Source: Anaerolineae bacterium (GTDB taxonomy: Bacteria > Chloroflexota > Anaerolineae > B4-G1 > SLSP01). From it: a DNA stretch of 32,009 nucleotides. A program made the translations under genes and the position numbers. Below are positions 1-8,868 of this stretch, piece by piece. The notes under the pieces are model-generated. The model was not told the origin of the DNA and ran no database searches. It saw nothing but the letters and a program-made list of their open reading frames with translations. Numbering within the stretch: the first letter of the stretch is position 1; each line of letters starts with the position of its first letter. The stretch is from the NCBI GenBank assembly GCA_026645815.1, contig JAPKMR010000041.1:1-32009 (forward strand), given 5' to 3'.

Positions 1-693
1 GACGCCAGAAAAAGTGATGTACAAACCTTCACCTGCGCCGATCAGGAAATTGGCAATGAACAGCGCGGTCAATCCATGATCACTGAGCAGATTTGACAGC
101 GGCAGTCGAGATTTTGTTTGTGTAATCCGGTCCTCCTGCAAGCCCTGTGCAGCGAGCGCTACCGGCAGAACCGCCAGAGCACCAACGATGAACATGGCGC
201 CATAGCCATAACACTGCCACAAAGCCCCCGTAGCCAGTGCAGCAGCAGCAAAACCTAACGATCCCCAAAGCCGCAGCTTACCGTAATCCACGCGATAACG
301 CGCTGCCATCCGCGCCACCAGCCCATCGGCAATTGGTGTAGCAATGCTCTGTGCCACCGCCATAAGCCCAACGATAGGCAGAATCAAACCAAAGGTCTTT
401 GGTATGCTTAAGAGATATAGAAAAACGCCGGACGCGATCAAAGCCAGCGTAAGGACTCGCTTTTTCCACCCGCGACGATCAGCCAGAGCCGAAGCCGAAG
501 GCGCGGCTGTAAGACGCATCAATGGCACTAACGCTCCGAGCAACCCAATCTGAAAACCGGTCAAGCCCAATTGCAAGTAATGAACATTGAGGTACGGCAT
601 ACAGAGTGCCATCGAGCTCCAATAACACAAGTAATACAGAGCGCCAAGCCACGCGGGGTTTGCAGGTTTTATCAAAGCAGGTTTTCGTAGCAT
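1..693 (-). CDS. MFS transporter (MFS_1_like/LacY-HcaT type), 3' end outside window
   Basis: The minus-strand frame from the ATG at 693 stays open for 231 codons to the window edge, so the C-terminal half is missing. The translation has repeated hydrophobic segments (residues about 8-24, 38-58, 75-95, 115-150) and the inter-helix loop DRRGWKKR (about 81-88), the MFS loop 2-3 signature. A second motif, RVDYGKLRLWGSLGF, is characteristic of the MFS_1_like group (HcaT, LacY, nucleoside/H+ symporters). It should be an inner-membrane secondary transporter; substrate unknown. As the last gene seen in a glycoside-hydrolase cluster, a sugar or amide-type substrate is plausible but inferred. The Shine-Dalgarno sequence GAAAGGA lies 5 nt before the ATG. 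The gap to the amidase gene is 64 nt. Confidence 0.82.
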   Translation of the reverse strand, partial: MLRKPALIKPANPAWLGALYYLCYWSSMALCMPYLNVHYLQLGLTGFQIGLLGALVPLMRLTAAPSASALADRRGWKKRVLTLALIASGVFLYLLSIPKTFGLILPIVGLMAVAQSIATPIADGLVARMAARYRVDYGKLRLWGSLGFAAAALATGALWQCYGYGAMFIVGALAVLPVALAAQGLQEDRITQTKSRLPLSNLLSDHGLTALFIANFLIGAGEGLYITFSGV

Positions 694-757
694 GAATATC
701 CTTTCTCTCATAGCCAGAATTAGGGAAATGTTTTATCTTCCCCAAATATCCTTCGTC

Positions 758-2053
758 TTAGTCGTTCAGAGAACGCGCGGGTTGCCAACCTCCTAGAACA
801 CATTCGAGTCGCCTTGCGACAGCCAGCGCCACGTGCTCACGCCAGGGATTGGCAATAATCTGTACGCCGTTAGGTAATCCCTCTGGCGAGCTTCCCACTC
901 GCACCACCACAACGGGCCAACCCGTCAGACTGTAAGGCAACGTATAGTTGAAGCGCAACGGGTCAGGGTCGCCATGCCTCGGCGCCGGATGCGCATCCAC
1001 GGGGCACACAATGGCATCGTAATCCGCCATGAAAACCAGCATCGCCGTACGGAATGCGTCCCAATCGCCGAAGAGAGTCTCCACCTGTGCGCCTGTGAGC
1101 GTGCTCATGCTCCAGTAACGCTCGGTGATGCCACGCGAAGCCGCAATCGGTGGACATATCTCTGTCACCCACGCCCCGAAGTCAGCAAGAACCTGCGCTG
1201 CCATTAGCGTCGCGGCGCCCGTCTCTGCAGTCGGAGGCGCAACGCCATCGTCAGCATAGCAGGCAACGCGCAAACCCGAAACGCGAACAGCGCGATAATC
1301 GGTCACCGGCAATGGGACCACACCCGAGTCACGCCCATCGGGACCCGCAATCACCCCAAAGACCAACGCGAGGTCCTCCACGAAGCGTGCCAGTGGGCCA
1401 ATTTGTGTGCGCGGATCAGAGAGACCCCCAGGATGGTTGAAAACTCCGGTGTTCGGCACGCGTCCGGAGGTGGGTTTGAGTCCAGCAACGCCGCAAAAAT
1501 GCGCCGGCACGCGGATACTGCCACCAGAGTCGCTACCCAGGCCCATCGGAGAGCCGCCCGCGGCAATAATCGTCGCTTCGCCGCCGCTGCTTCCTCCCGG
1601 CGTGCGCGTTATATCATACGGATTGTTCGTCCGCCCATAGACCGGGTTATCCGTATCGCCCCCACCGCCGCCCGGCGGGCAATTGGTCTTACCCAACAGA
1701 ATCGCGCCCGCTGCCCGCATTCGAGCGACCACCACGGCATCCTCCGCGGGCACGAACGCAGCACGCTCCGGAATCCCAGCAGCTGCAACGATACCCGCAG
1801 TCTCCATGACATCCTTTACTGTGAAGGGAACCCCATGCAGGGGACCGACACTATCGCCTTGTGCCAACGCGGCATCCGCCGCCCGTGCCTGGGTCAGCGC
1901 GCCTTCAGCATCCAGTTGCACCACCGCATTGAGCTGAGGATTCACCGCCGCAATCCGCTCCAGATGCGCCATCACGACGTCAACAGCGGAGACGTCGCCG
2001 CGCCGAAGGCGTGCGGCAAGCTCAGTCGCCGATAAGTAGGAATATTCTTCCAT
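758..2053 (-). CDS. Amidase signature family hydrolase
   Basis: This 431-aa protein belongs to the amidase signature family (FAAH/GatA/6-aminohexanoate amidase type), which hydrolyses amide bonds with a Ser-cisSer-Lys triad. All three residues are visible: Lys80 (TVKD), cis-Ser155 in GGSSGGE, and nucleophile Ser179 in DSGGSIRVPA. Their spacing (75 and 24 residues) equals that of FAAH. The N-terminal helix (LSATELAARLRRGDVSAVDVV) is typical of the family. At 431 residues it is somewhat shorter than the usual 450-500, with a compact C-terminal part. No clear Shine-Dalgarno precedes the ATG. The gene follows a GH13 gene by 46 nt, so co-transcription is likely. Substrate cannot be told from sequence; GatA is unlikely because gatB/gatC are absent here. 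Confidence 0.9.
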   Translation of the reverse strand: MEEYSYLSATELAARLRRGDVSAVDVVMAHLERIAAVNPQLNAVVQLDAEGALTQARAADAALAQGDSVGPLHGVPFTVKDVMETAGIVAAAGIPERAAFVPAEDAVVVARMRAAGAILLGKTNCPPGGGGGDTDNPVYGRTNNPYDITRTPGGSSGGEATIIAAGGSPMGLGSDSGGSIRVPAHFCGVAGLKPTSGRVPNTGVFNHPGGLSDPRTQIGPLARFVEDLALVFGVIAGPDGRDSGVVPLPVTDYRAVRVSGLRVACYADDGVAPPTAETGAATLMAAQVLADFGAWVTEICPPIAASRGITERYWSMSTLTGAQVETLFGDWDAFRTAMLVFMADYDAIVCPVDAHPAPRHGDPDPLRFNYTLPYSLTGWPVVVVRVGSSPEGLPNGVQIIANPWREHVALAVARRLECVLGGWQPARSLND

Positions 2054-2099
2054 ACGTAGATTATCAGATAGCCCCTAATTGCGTGCGATACCGCACGTT

Positions 2100-3713
2100 T
2101 CACGGGACCAACCGTAACACCAATCCCTCATTTGGTGTAAGGTCAAGTGCTGCCAGGTCAATTGCCCCACAGCGTTGCAGGTCTGTCGCCAAAACAATTT
2201 CCGCCTGGCGTGCCACACCGCTCAGACCGAGCCTATGTGCCTCATCGCCAAAGTTCAAGACCACCAGGAAACCATCGTTGCCTGGCTTCGTACGGGTATA
2301 GGCATAGATATTCGCTACACCAGTTTCCACTGTAGCATAACTACCCACTGCCAGCGCCGGTTCCGACTGACGCAGCCTCGTCAATGCACGGAAAAGCGTT
2401 AGCAAGGAAGTAAAGTCACGCCCCTGTAGGGCCACATTGCACGTGGCGTAATCCGCCCCGAGCGGCAACCATGGCACCACACCTTGCGCAGTGAAACCTG
2501 CGTTGGGCGAGGCCTCCCACTGCATGGGCGTACGCTCGGGGTCGCGTCCGACCGTATCGGCAATCTCCGGTTGGCGCACCGCAGGCGGGTCCTGGACGAA
2601 CTCCGGTGGAATCGGGACGTTCTTCATGCCAATCTCATCGCCATAATAGCAGGTCGGCGTACCGCGCAGGGTGAGCAGCAACATCTGCGCCACCCGCGCC
2701 TGCGCCGCCCCCACTCTGCTTGCAACACGGGGTTGATCATGATTGCCCAAGACATAATTGGGCCAACCGCCCTCAGGCACACCCATCTCGTAATACTCAA
2801 CCGCAGCGCGCACAGCATGCGCCGTCCAGGGCGCGCGAATGAGATCGAAATTGAAAGGCAGGTGGCACTCATCGAGTGCGTCACCATAGTATTGCAGATA
2901 TTCGCCCGTGACCCAGGTCTCACCGATCAAAACCCGGTCACCGGGATAGCCATCCAATAGCCGCCGCATCGCGCGAACGACATCGTGAACCTCAGATTGG
3001 TTGCGCGAGTAGACCGGCTTGAGGCTATCGGCAGGGTTCACGCCATCCCAATCAGGGTTGGGTGGATTATCGCGCAAGGCAGTATCCTTAATCATCATGG
3101 TGATGACATCCACGCGGAAGCCATCCACACCTTTATCGAGCCAGAAACGCATCGCGTCAAGCATTGCCGCAAGCACCTCAGAATTACGATAATTGAGCTC
3201 CGGTTGGTGTGGATCAAATTGGTGCAGGTAATACTGACCCGTCTGCGGGTCGAACGTCCAGGCAGGTCCGCCAAAAGCCCCCCGCCAATTGTTGGGCAAG
3301 CTACCATCAGGCTTGGGATTGCGCCAAAAATACCAATCACGCTTGGGATTGTCAAGACTGCTGCGTGATTCTAGAAACCAGGGATGCTCATCAGAGGTAT
3401 GATTGGGCACCAGGTCAAGGATTACCCGCAAACCCCGCGCGTGCGCGGCTTCCAGAATCCGATCGAAATCATCCATCGTCCCAAACAGAGGGTGGATTCC
3501 GGTGTAATCCGCCACATCGTAGCCAAAATCATACATTGGCGAGGGATAGATGGGCGAAATCCACACCGCATCCACGCCCAGACTACGGACATAATCCAGT
3601 CGCTGCAAAATGCCGGGCAGGTCCCCCACACCATCACCGTTGCTATCCTGAAATGAGCGAGGGTAAATCTGATAAATGATGCCGCTTTGCCACCAGGGGG
3701 TAGAATCGGACAT
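2100..3713 (-). CDS. GH13 alpha-glucosidase (oligo-1,6-glucosidase-like), copy 1
   Basis: A 537-aa cytoplasmic-type GH13 enzyme without signal peptide, releasing glucose from short alpha-glucosides. The (beta/alpha)8 barrel motifs are intact: the calcium-site loop DSNGDGVGD (23-31), region I DLVPNHTSDEH (100-110), region II GFRVDVI with nucleophile Asp202, region III IGETW with acid/base Glu265, and region IV LGNHD with Asp326. The residue before the nucleophile is Val201, which in characterised oligo-1,6-glucosidases goes with alpha-1,6 activity, so isomaltose-type substrates are favoured (inference). The start is supported by GAGGAG 8 nt upstream. It is the third GH13 paralogue in transcription order; the upstream gap to the GNAT gene holds a perfect palindrome. 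Exact EC number is not determinable. Confidence 0.9.
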   Translation of the reverse strand: MSDSTPWWQSGIIYQIYPRSFQDSNGDGVGDLPGILQRLDYVRSLGVDAVWISPIYPSPMYDFGYDVADYTGIHPLFGTMDDFDRILEAAHARGLRVILDLVPNHTSDEHPWFLESRSSLDNPKRDWYFWRNPKPDGSLPNNWRGAFGGPAWTFDPQTGQYYLHQFDPHQPELNYRNSEVLAAMLDAMRFWLDKGVDGFRVDVITMMIKDTALRDNPPNPDWDGVNPADSLKPVYSRNQSEVHDVVRAMRRLLDGYPGDRVLIGETWVTGEYLQYYGDALDECHLPFNFDLIRAPWTAHAVRAAVEYYEMGVPEGGWPNYVLGNHDQPRVASRVGAAQARVAQMLLLTLRGTPTCYYGDEIGMKNVPIPPEFVQDPPAVRQPEIADTVGRDPERTPMQWEASPNAGFTAQGVVPWLPLGADYATCNVALQGRDFTSLLTLFRALTRLRQSEPALAVGSYATVETGVANIYAYTRTKPGNDGFLVVLNFGDEAHRLGLSGVARQAEIVLATDLQRCGAIDLAALDLTPNEGLVLRLVP

Positions 3714-3828
3714 GATTAGCGCTCCTCAACATTGCAGATATCGGCTGATGGGTGCCATGAAAAGAGGCACACAACACAGGGTATATTGTAGCCTCAGATG
3801 ACAGAGAAACAACCGAAGAGATTGGGGT

Positions 3829-3867
3829 GATGTTTTGAGGACGCGTTGCACGCGTCCTCAAAACATC
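3829..3867. repeat. Perfect 17-bp inverted repeat with 5-nt loop
   Basis: Arms 3829-3845 and 3851-3867 are exact reverse complements, with loop TTGCA. The inner part is GC-rich (GGACGCG) and the outer part AT-rich (GATGTTTT/AAAACATC). It lies 30 bp downstream of the GNAT stop. The 3' arm ends in A's rather than a U tract on either strand, so it is not a canonical intrinsic terminator, although it would form a strong RNA hairpin. Structurally it resembles the palindromes at 4528-4562 and 20453-20497. Confidence 0.85.
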
Positions 3868-3897
3868 TTTCAAAATAGCTAGCGCCGGAAAGCTGAT

Positions 3898-4488
3898 TCA
3901 TGTGCTGAAACAGGTTTGAAGCCAATCCTCCGCTGTGGAACCAGGATAACGCGCGCGGAATTCCTCCACCGTCATGCCAAACACCAACATGTCGAAGTGC
4001 TGTCCCTGCGAGAAAACTACCCGTCGAATGCGTCCTTCCTGGGTAAAGCCCAAACGCTCATGAAAGCGTACGGATCTCGCATTATAAGCGTAGACATCGG
4101 CGGTGACCTTCTGGTAATGCAGCTCGTCGAAGAAGTAGCGCAACACTAGCAATACTACCTCGGCGGCATAACCCCGTCCCCGGAACGCTGGTGCGATGGA
4201 AACACCATACTTGAAGCACCCCACCCGGCGATCGCAGCTATGCGTATTGATAATCCCCACCAGGATTCCTTCCGTGTTCTCGACGGCAAAGAAGAACTCG
4301 TCGTTTTTCGCGGTCTCGGTAGCGCGATTCTGTGCCCACTGCCTTGCATGCGCCAGTGAACCGGCAGGCCAAACCCATTCCAACATCCGAGCAGTTTCGG
4401 TTTCCGTGTTATCCCAGGTATAGAAAGTCTCGGCATCCTCAGGTTCAATACCCCGCAATCGTATATTCACGCCGCGCCAGATGTTCAT
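3898..4488 (-). CDS. GNAT family N-acetyltransferase (RimJ/RimL-like)
   Basis: About 196 residues. The acetyl-CoA-binding motif A appears as a beta strand (FKYGVSIAP) followed by FRGRGYAAEVV, then the late helix NARSVRFHERLGF and a final strand, the order seen in RimJ/RimL-type GNAT proteins. These transfer acetyl groups to protein N-termini, ribosomal proteins or small amines; the acceptor here is unknown. The start was set at the ATG at 4488 because GAGGG lies 6 nt upstream; an in-frame TTG two codons earlier would leave no spacing. It is flanked on both sides by palindromes and by GH13 genes. No sign of truncation. Confidence 0.85.
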   Translation of the reverse strand: MNIWRGVNIRLRGIEPEDAETFYTWDNTETETARMLEWVWPAGSLAHARQWAQNRATETAKNDEFFFAVENTEGILVGIINTHSCDRRVGCFKYGVSIAPAFRGRGYAAEVVLLVLRYFFDELHYQKVTADVYAYNARSVRFHERLGFTQEGRIRRVVFSQGQHFDMLVFGMTVEEFRARYPGSTAEDWLQTCFST

Positions 4489-4527
4489 GTTCAACCCTCA
4501 ATCGCGATAGCATCACGCACTTAGGTC

Positions 4528-4562
4528 TTTTTCGCGGCGCGGCAGAGCCGCGCCGCGAAAAA
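4528..4562. repeat. Perfect 16-bp inverted repeat with 3-nt loop
   Basis: Arms 4528-4543 and 4547-4562 pair exactly around AGA. Outer five bases are T/A and the inner eleven are pure G/C (CGCGGCGCGGC). It lies about 40 bp downstream of the second GH13 gene and 40 bp upstream of the GNAT start. As with the 3829 palindrome, A's rather than U's end the 3' arm, so terminator function is uncertain. Confidence 0.85.
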
Positions 4563-4603
4563 ATGCTAAGAAATCCAACAACCCTGGCAATGCACGCCCG
4601 TGC

Positions 4604-6319
4604 TCAGGCAACCTCCGCAAGATAGATCTCGAAGGGTGTGATTTCCAATGCCTGCAAATCCCCAGGACCCAACCGCCGCGCGCTAGAGAAGAGCAAACGC
4701 TGAGCATGTAACCCCTCGAAAGTCAAAGGCTGTTCCTTATCGGAGAAATTGAACACCACCAGACAAGTCTGCCCCTCGAAAGTGCGCAGAAAACACAAGC
4801 ACTCTGCGTGATCTTCCAGCAAAGGTGTGTAATCACCCGCGATAAGGGCTGGCGTGGCTCTGCGCAACGCCAACATCTGCCTGGTAAAGCTGAGCATCGA
4901 AGCCGGATCACCCTGCTGCTCTTCAACGTTGATGCCCTCAGCGTAGTTCGAATTCACGGGAAGCCAGGTCTCAACGCCCGCGGGACTAAAGCCGGCATTG
5001 GGGGCGTTCTGCCACTGCAAAGGCGTCCGGCAACGGTCACGGGTGTGTGCACATGCCATCGCCGCTGCCTCATCTGCCGGCATCCCCATCCCCGTCGCCA
5101 GCTCATACTGACGTACTGCCATCATATCGCGCAACTGCGCAATATCGGTGAACACGGCGTCGGTCATGCCGATTTCCTCACCGTTGTAGATGAAGGGTGT
5201 TCCACGCAGTGTAAGCATAAGCACCAGCGAGAGACGTGCGAGTGCATCGTCATGCACGCCATCGCCAAACGCGCTCTTGACACGGGATGAGTCATGATTG
5301 CCCAGCGTATTGCAGGGCCAGGCGCCCTCTGGCAATTCCGCCAGTCGCTCTGCCTGGTTTTTGCGGATATGTGCAGGTGTCAGCAGGCCCTCAATGCGCA
5401 TCAGCGGGAAATTGAAGACCAGATGCAGTTCATCATCACCGCTGCCGTGATAGGCGATATTGCTATCCTCAGCCACCAGCACTTTATCGGAGTAGGCATC
5501 CACTACCTTCCGCAGTTCCTTCATCAACGGGTGCATTTCGTCAGCACGGTCTACCTGATAGGCAAAGAGCGCCTCCCATTTCTCCCCCACAGCTTCGCGC
5601 TCTTCCTCAGTCTGTGCTGCCTGGCTCAACTGGTACAGCTCAACAAGCGAGAGACCAGTTTCATGATCGGACGTATCGGGATCCTCGAAAATAGTACCAA
5701 TGGCATCAAGGCGGAAGCCATCCACACCCATCTCAAGCCAAAAACGCACGGCATCCCACATAGCCGCCCGCACCTCTGGATTCCGCCAATTGAGATCAGG
5801 CTGTTCTTTGAGGAAGAAGTGATAGTAATACTGATCCGTTGTGGGATCGTATTCCCAAGCCGAACCGGTGAAACTTGCCTCCCAGTTGTTGGGCGGCAGT
5901 TTTTCGCCGTTGGGTCCTACCTTGCCATCGCGCCAGACGTACCAATCCCGCTTAGGATTGTCACGGCTGGATTTAGACTCCAGGAACCAGGCGTGCTGGT
6001 CCGAGGTGTGATTGAAGACCATATCCAAAATAACCCGAAGGCCACGCTTGTGCGCCTCATCCAGGAACAGTCGAAAATCATCGAGCGTGCCGTATTCAGG
6101 CGCTACGTCACAATAATCCGCGACATCGTAACCACAATCTGCCTGCGGTGAGGGATAATGCGGGGAAATCCACACCCCTTCGATACCCAAATCCGCCAGA
6201 TAATCCAGTTTCGCAATCATCCCCGGTACATCACCGATGCCATCGCCGTTACCATCCGCAAAACTGCGAGGATAAATCTGATAGAAAACCGCTTTCTGCC
6301 ACCATTTTAATGTATTCAC
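4604..6319 (-). CDS. GH13 alpha-glucosidase, copy 2
   Basis: A 571-aa GH13 enzyme without signal peptide. Visible are the calcium-site loop DGNGDGIGD (22-30), region I DMVFNHTSDQH (99-109), region II GFRLDAI with nucleophile Asp205 and Leu204 before it, region III VLVAEDSN with Glu284, and region IV TLGNHD with Asp343. An acidic helical insertion (about 215-262, rich in Glu/Ala) makes it longer than its two paralogues. The start is the GTG at 6319, preceded by TAAGGAG with 7-nt spacing; an upstream in-frame TTG at 6325 would sit almost on the Shine-Dalgarno. It likely cleaves alpha-glucosides; the different residue beside the nucleophile suggests a substrate range unlike copies 1 and 3. Confidence 0.9.
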   Translation of the reverse strand: MNTLKWWQKAVFYQIYPRSFADGNGDGIGDVPGMIAKLDYLADLGIEGVWISPHYPSPQADCGYDVADYCDVAPEYGTLDDFRLFLDEAHKRGLRVILDMVFNHTSDQHAWFLESKSSRDNPKRDWYVWRDGKVGPNGEKLPPNNWEASFTGSAWEYDPTTDQYYYHFFLKEQPDLNWRNPEVRAAMWDAVRFWLEMGVDGFRLDAIGTIFEDPDTSDHETGLSLVELYQLSQAAQTEEEREAVGEKWEALFAYQVDRADEMHPLMKELRKVVDAYSDKVLVAEDSNIAYHGSGDDELHLVFNFPLMRIEGLLTPAHIRKNQAERLAELPEGAWPCNTLGNHDSSRVKSAFGDGVHDDALARLSLVLMLTLRGTPFIYNGEEIGMTDAVFTDIAQLRDMMAVRQYELATGMGMPADEAAAMACAHTRDRCRTPLQWQNAPNAGFSPAGVETWLPVNSNYAEGINVEEQQGDPASMLSFTRQMLALRRATPALIAGDYTPLLEDHAECLCFLRTFEGQTCLVVFNFSDKEQPLTFEGLHAQRLLFSSARRLGPGDLQALEITPFEIYLAEVA

Positions 6320-6342
6320 AATCAAACTCCTTAGCTTGCTGC

Positions 6343-7029
6343 TTAGGCTGTGATGAGGTCAAGAATCTCATCCAGCCTTCGAATCTCATAACGTAACTGA
6401 AGACCTACTGGACGCGGTTTAGCCTGCGGGTTGAACCAGCACGTATCCAGCCCATAGGCAATACCCCCAGTGATATCCGAAGTCAGACTATCCCCAACCA
6501 TGAGCACCGTCGCTTTTGGAGGACATCCCATCGCAGCAAAAGCGGCATCGAAAATCGCTGCATCTGGCTTGGCTGCACCAACCTCCTCAGAAATGATCAC
6601 GGCATCAAAATAGCGTTCCAGGTCCGAGCATGCCAGGCGCGAACGCTGTACAGCGGCAATACCATTGGTAATTAGAGCCAGACCGATTTTCCCAGACAGT
6701 GCCTCCAACAAAGCGACTGCGCCCGGTAGCAAGTGCCCAGCCTGGCCCAGACGCTCCAAATAGCACGTACTGAAGGCCTCAACATTTACAGCTAGACCAA
6801 ATGCATCGAAAAGCTGCCGAAAGCGCTCCAACCGGAGCACCTCTTGCGCAACCTCCCCACGCTCAAAAGCCTCCCAAAGCGCAGCATTGATCTGCCGGTA
6901 CGCCTGTGCATGAGTGGACTGTAAGGCGATGCCAAAATCTGCAAAAGCCGCCATAAGTGCATCCGCCTCTGCCATCTCGTAGTCGAAGAGCGTATCATCA
7001 GCATCAATGAGCAACCACTGATAGTTCAC
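6343..7029 (-). CDS. HAD hydrolase, YjjG-like pyrimidine 5'-nucleotidase
   Basis: A 228-aa haloacid dehalogenase superfamily phosphatase. Motif I is IDADDTLF with nucleophile Asp9 and Asp11; a helical cap follows (about 17-95), then motif II LITNG, motif III Lys in GAAKPDAAIFD, and motif IV GDSLTSDI. The cap and the DADDTLFDYE start match the YjjG/YfnB group of non-canonical nucleotide phosphatases; a sugar-phosphate phosphatase role would also fit the neighbours. The start is GTG, overlapping the upstream stop by 4 nt (GTGA), with GAGGAG just before, which implies translational coupling to the 7026-7805 gene. Substrate assignment is by family resemblance only. Confidence 0.82.
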   Translation of the reverse strand: MNYQWLLIDADDTLFDYEMAEADALMAAFADFGIALQSTHAQAYRQINAALWEAFERGEVAQEVLRLERFRQLFDAFGLAVNVEAFSTCYLERLGQAGHLLPGAVALLEALSGKIGLALITNGIAAVQRSRLACSDLERYFDAVIISEEVGAAKPDAAIFDAAFAAMGCPPKATVLMVGDSLTSDITGGIAYGLDTCWFNPQAKPRPVGLQLRYEIRRLDEILDLITA

Positions 7030-7805
7030 CGTTCCTCCTCCAATTGCCGTGCAAAATCGAAAAGCACCTTCAGCATAGGCTCTACATAAGCCAGACGTTT
7101 TCTGGTTTCCGCCGCGCTCAGTTCACGCTCGCATTTGAGCTGTTCCGGTTCACGACCCAAAATCAGAGGATCCTCCCACGCCAGCCAATCCACGTCCACC
7201 GTTCGGAGCGATTGACGCAACGCCAGTACCATCTCACACAAGATAGCCAGATCATGCGCCTTGAGATAGGGGAGAATCTCCCTTAGTTGCTGCGCCGTCA
7301 GCGCTAGATGGCACCATGAAAAATCGAGGGAACGCCCCAGAATCATCTCACCCAATTGCGTGAGCAGGCTTTCAGTAACAGCATAATTCCGCGGATGGGT
7401 TGCCCATGCTGCCGCCGAACGCTGAAATAGCAGCGGCGACTCCATCAGGGCTTTCATATCCGCACAGAAGGCTTCGCGATGCGGACCCAGCAGAGCATAT
7501 ACCAGGCGGTCAGGAAAGCACAGATGCAGAACCTGATTCACAGGGCACGAATTTGCCGCACGGCGATAGAGATTGTAAAACTGCACACCAATCGGTGTGC
7601 CATGCGGGGTCACATTGACACTGAGAAATGCATCGGTCTGCAATCGCGCGAGGCTTTGAGAGTGGGCAACGGCTGTACTTTCCGTCACACTCATAAAGGC
7701 GGAAGCAAACAGTGCCCTGAGCTGTGGAAGGATTGACTCCAACCGCAATAACAGAACGCCGTCAGGATCATGGCATGGAAAAACAACGGCCGGCTGAAGG
7801 CCCAC
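7026..7805 (-). CDS. Conserved protein of unknown function in glycoside cluster
   Basis: I do not recognise this 259-aa soluble protein with certainty. It has no signal peptide or membrane segment. The start resembles a nucleotide-sugar-binding fold (VVFPCHDPDG, then a helix, then FMSVTEST), and a later segment HLCFPDRLVYALL could carry an acidic metal site, so a GT-A-like glycosyltransferase fold is possible but unproven. The GTG start at 7805 has GGAG 8 nt upstream. It lies 15 nt behind the GH130 gene and overlaps the HAD gene by 4 nt, so all three are probably made together. A role linked to the GH130 reaction (mannosyl phosphate or glycoside handling) is an inference from position. Confidence 0.7.
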   Translation of the reverse strand: MGLQPAVVFPCHDPDGVLLLRLESILPQLRALFASAFMSVTESTAVAHSQSLARLQTDAFLSVNVTPHGTPIGVQFYNLYRRAANSCPVNQVLHLCFPDRLVYALLGPHREAFCADMKALMESPLLFQRSAAAWATHPRNYAVTESLLTQLGEMILGRSLDFSWCHLALTAQQLREILPYLKAHDLAILCEMVLALRQSLRTVDVDWLAWEDPLILGREPEQLKCERELSAAETRKRLAYVEPMLKVLFDFARQLEEER

Positions 7806-7820
7806 AAATGCATCTCCTGC

Positions 7821-8741
7821 TTAATCAGCGTGCAACACGAAATCCACTAATTCCGCAAGAGAGCACGTCGCCAGGCCAATCACATGATCGCCGCCGCCAT
7901 AATAGACATAGACGGTATCCCCCACCACGATATTGGCGCAGGAGAAGACAACGTTGGGAACATCACCGCGCAGCTCCCACAGTTCCTCGGGCCAGAAGAG
8001 CGAGGCCTTAGGCCGCCGCAACACTTTGGTGGGATCATCCAAATCGAGCAATGCCACACCGATGTGGTAAATGTGCTGCCGGTCATAGCCATGGTAAAAC
8101 ATAAGCCAACCCTGCTCGGTGGCGATAGGAGCGCCATTTCCCCCCACACTCTTGTGGTCCCAGCTATTGTCCGGACGCGGGCCAAAAATGGGCAGCATAT
8201 CCTGCTCATGCCAGCTAAGGAGGTCGTCGCTATAGGCTAACCAGATGGTGGGCCAACGCCGGTGCAACGCTGCATAGCGACCACCGATTTTCTGCGGAAA
8301 GAGTGCATGATCCTTGTTATCTTCGCCACGCACGATGGGTCCAAGCCGTTCCCAGGCAATCCCGTTGGTGCTGCGTGCAATCATCGGTAGAATACCGCCG
8401 CCCGCGTGAGTAGGTTCTGCCCCGTAATAATCCCGGCCGTAGGCTGTGTAGGTCATGTAAAAAACATCATCTATCTTGACCACGCGTGGATCCTCAAGCC
8501 CTCGAGAATCCGTGCCATCACAGGGGGATAGAACCGGTTTCCGCAGCCGATTCCAACAGATACCGTCTTCACTCACGGCGTAGCCGATGCGGCTGATCCA
8601 ATCCAGGCCCTGTGCGCGATACCACATGTGAAAAAGGCCATTATCGAAAATCACGGCAGGGTTGAAGACATTGACGCTCTCCCAATCTGAATTGGGGTCA
8701 GGTAACAACAATGGGTTTTGAGGATGGCGGACAAGTTTCAT
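7821..8741 (-). CDS. GH130 family glycoside phosphorylase (beta-mannoside type)
   Basis: A 306-aa five-bladed beta-propeller enzyme of GH130, which phosphorolyses beta-mannosides and releases mannose 1-phosphate. Diagnostic pieces are the N-terminal [25 protein letters not shown], the proton-donor motif GLEDPRV with Asp84, and repeated blade strands ending [14 protein letters not shown]. Basic residues at ALHRR and a WDHK segment fit phosphate binding, which would favour phosphorylase over hydrolase action, though this is family reasoning. The ATG start has GGAGAGGG 6 nt upstream. It follows the third GH13 gene by 127 nt, with a hairpin between them, and precedes the unknown 259-aa gene. It likely acts in the cytoplasm. 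Confidence 0.88.
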   Translation of the reverse strand: MKLVRHPQNPLLLPDPNSDWESVNVFNPAVIFDNGLFHMWYRAQGLDWISRIGYAVSEDGICWNRLRKPVLSPCDGTDSRGLEDPRVVKIDDVFYMTYTAYGRDYYGAEPTHAGGGILPMIARSTNGIAWERLGPIVRGEDNKDHALFPQKIGGRYAALHRRWPTIWLAYSDDLLSWHEQDMLPIFGPRPDNSWDHKSVGGNGAPIATEQGWLMFYHGYDRQHIYHIGVALLDLDDPTKVLRRPKASLFWPEELWELRGDVPNVVFSCANIVVGDTVYVYYGGGDHVIGLATCSLAELVDFVLHAD

Positions 8742-8810
8742 GCTATACCCTCTCCAAAGGTGAGTTTCTCGCGCGCACTTTGCAATGCTCTTGTGCGCCA
8801 GTTACAATTC

Positions 8811-8840
8811 TCCCACCGCCTCACGTAGGAGGCGGTGGGA
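8811..8840 (-). terminator. Hairpin after third GH13 gene, possible terminator or attenuator
   Basis: Arms TCCCACCGCCTC (8811-8822) and its exact complement (8829-8840) enclose a 6-nt loop. It lies 28 bp beyond the stop of the 8869-10506 gene. On the minus strand the stem is followed by GAATTGTAA, only weakly U-rich, so termination may be partial and allow read-through into the GH130 gene. Confidence 0.5.
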
Positions 8841-8868
8841 TCAAATTCCAACACGGCAAGCGCTCTGG

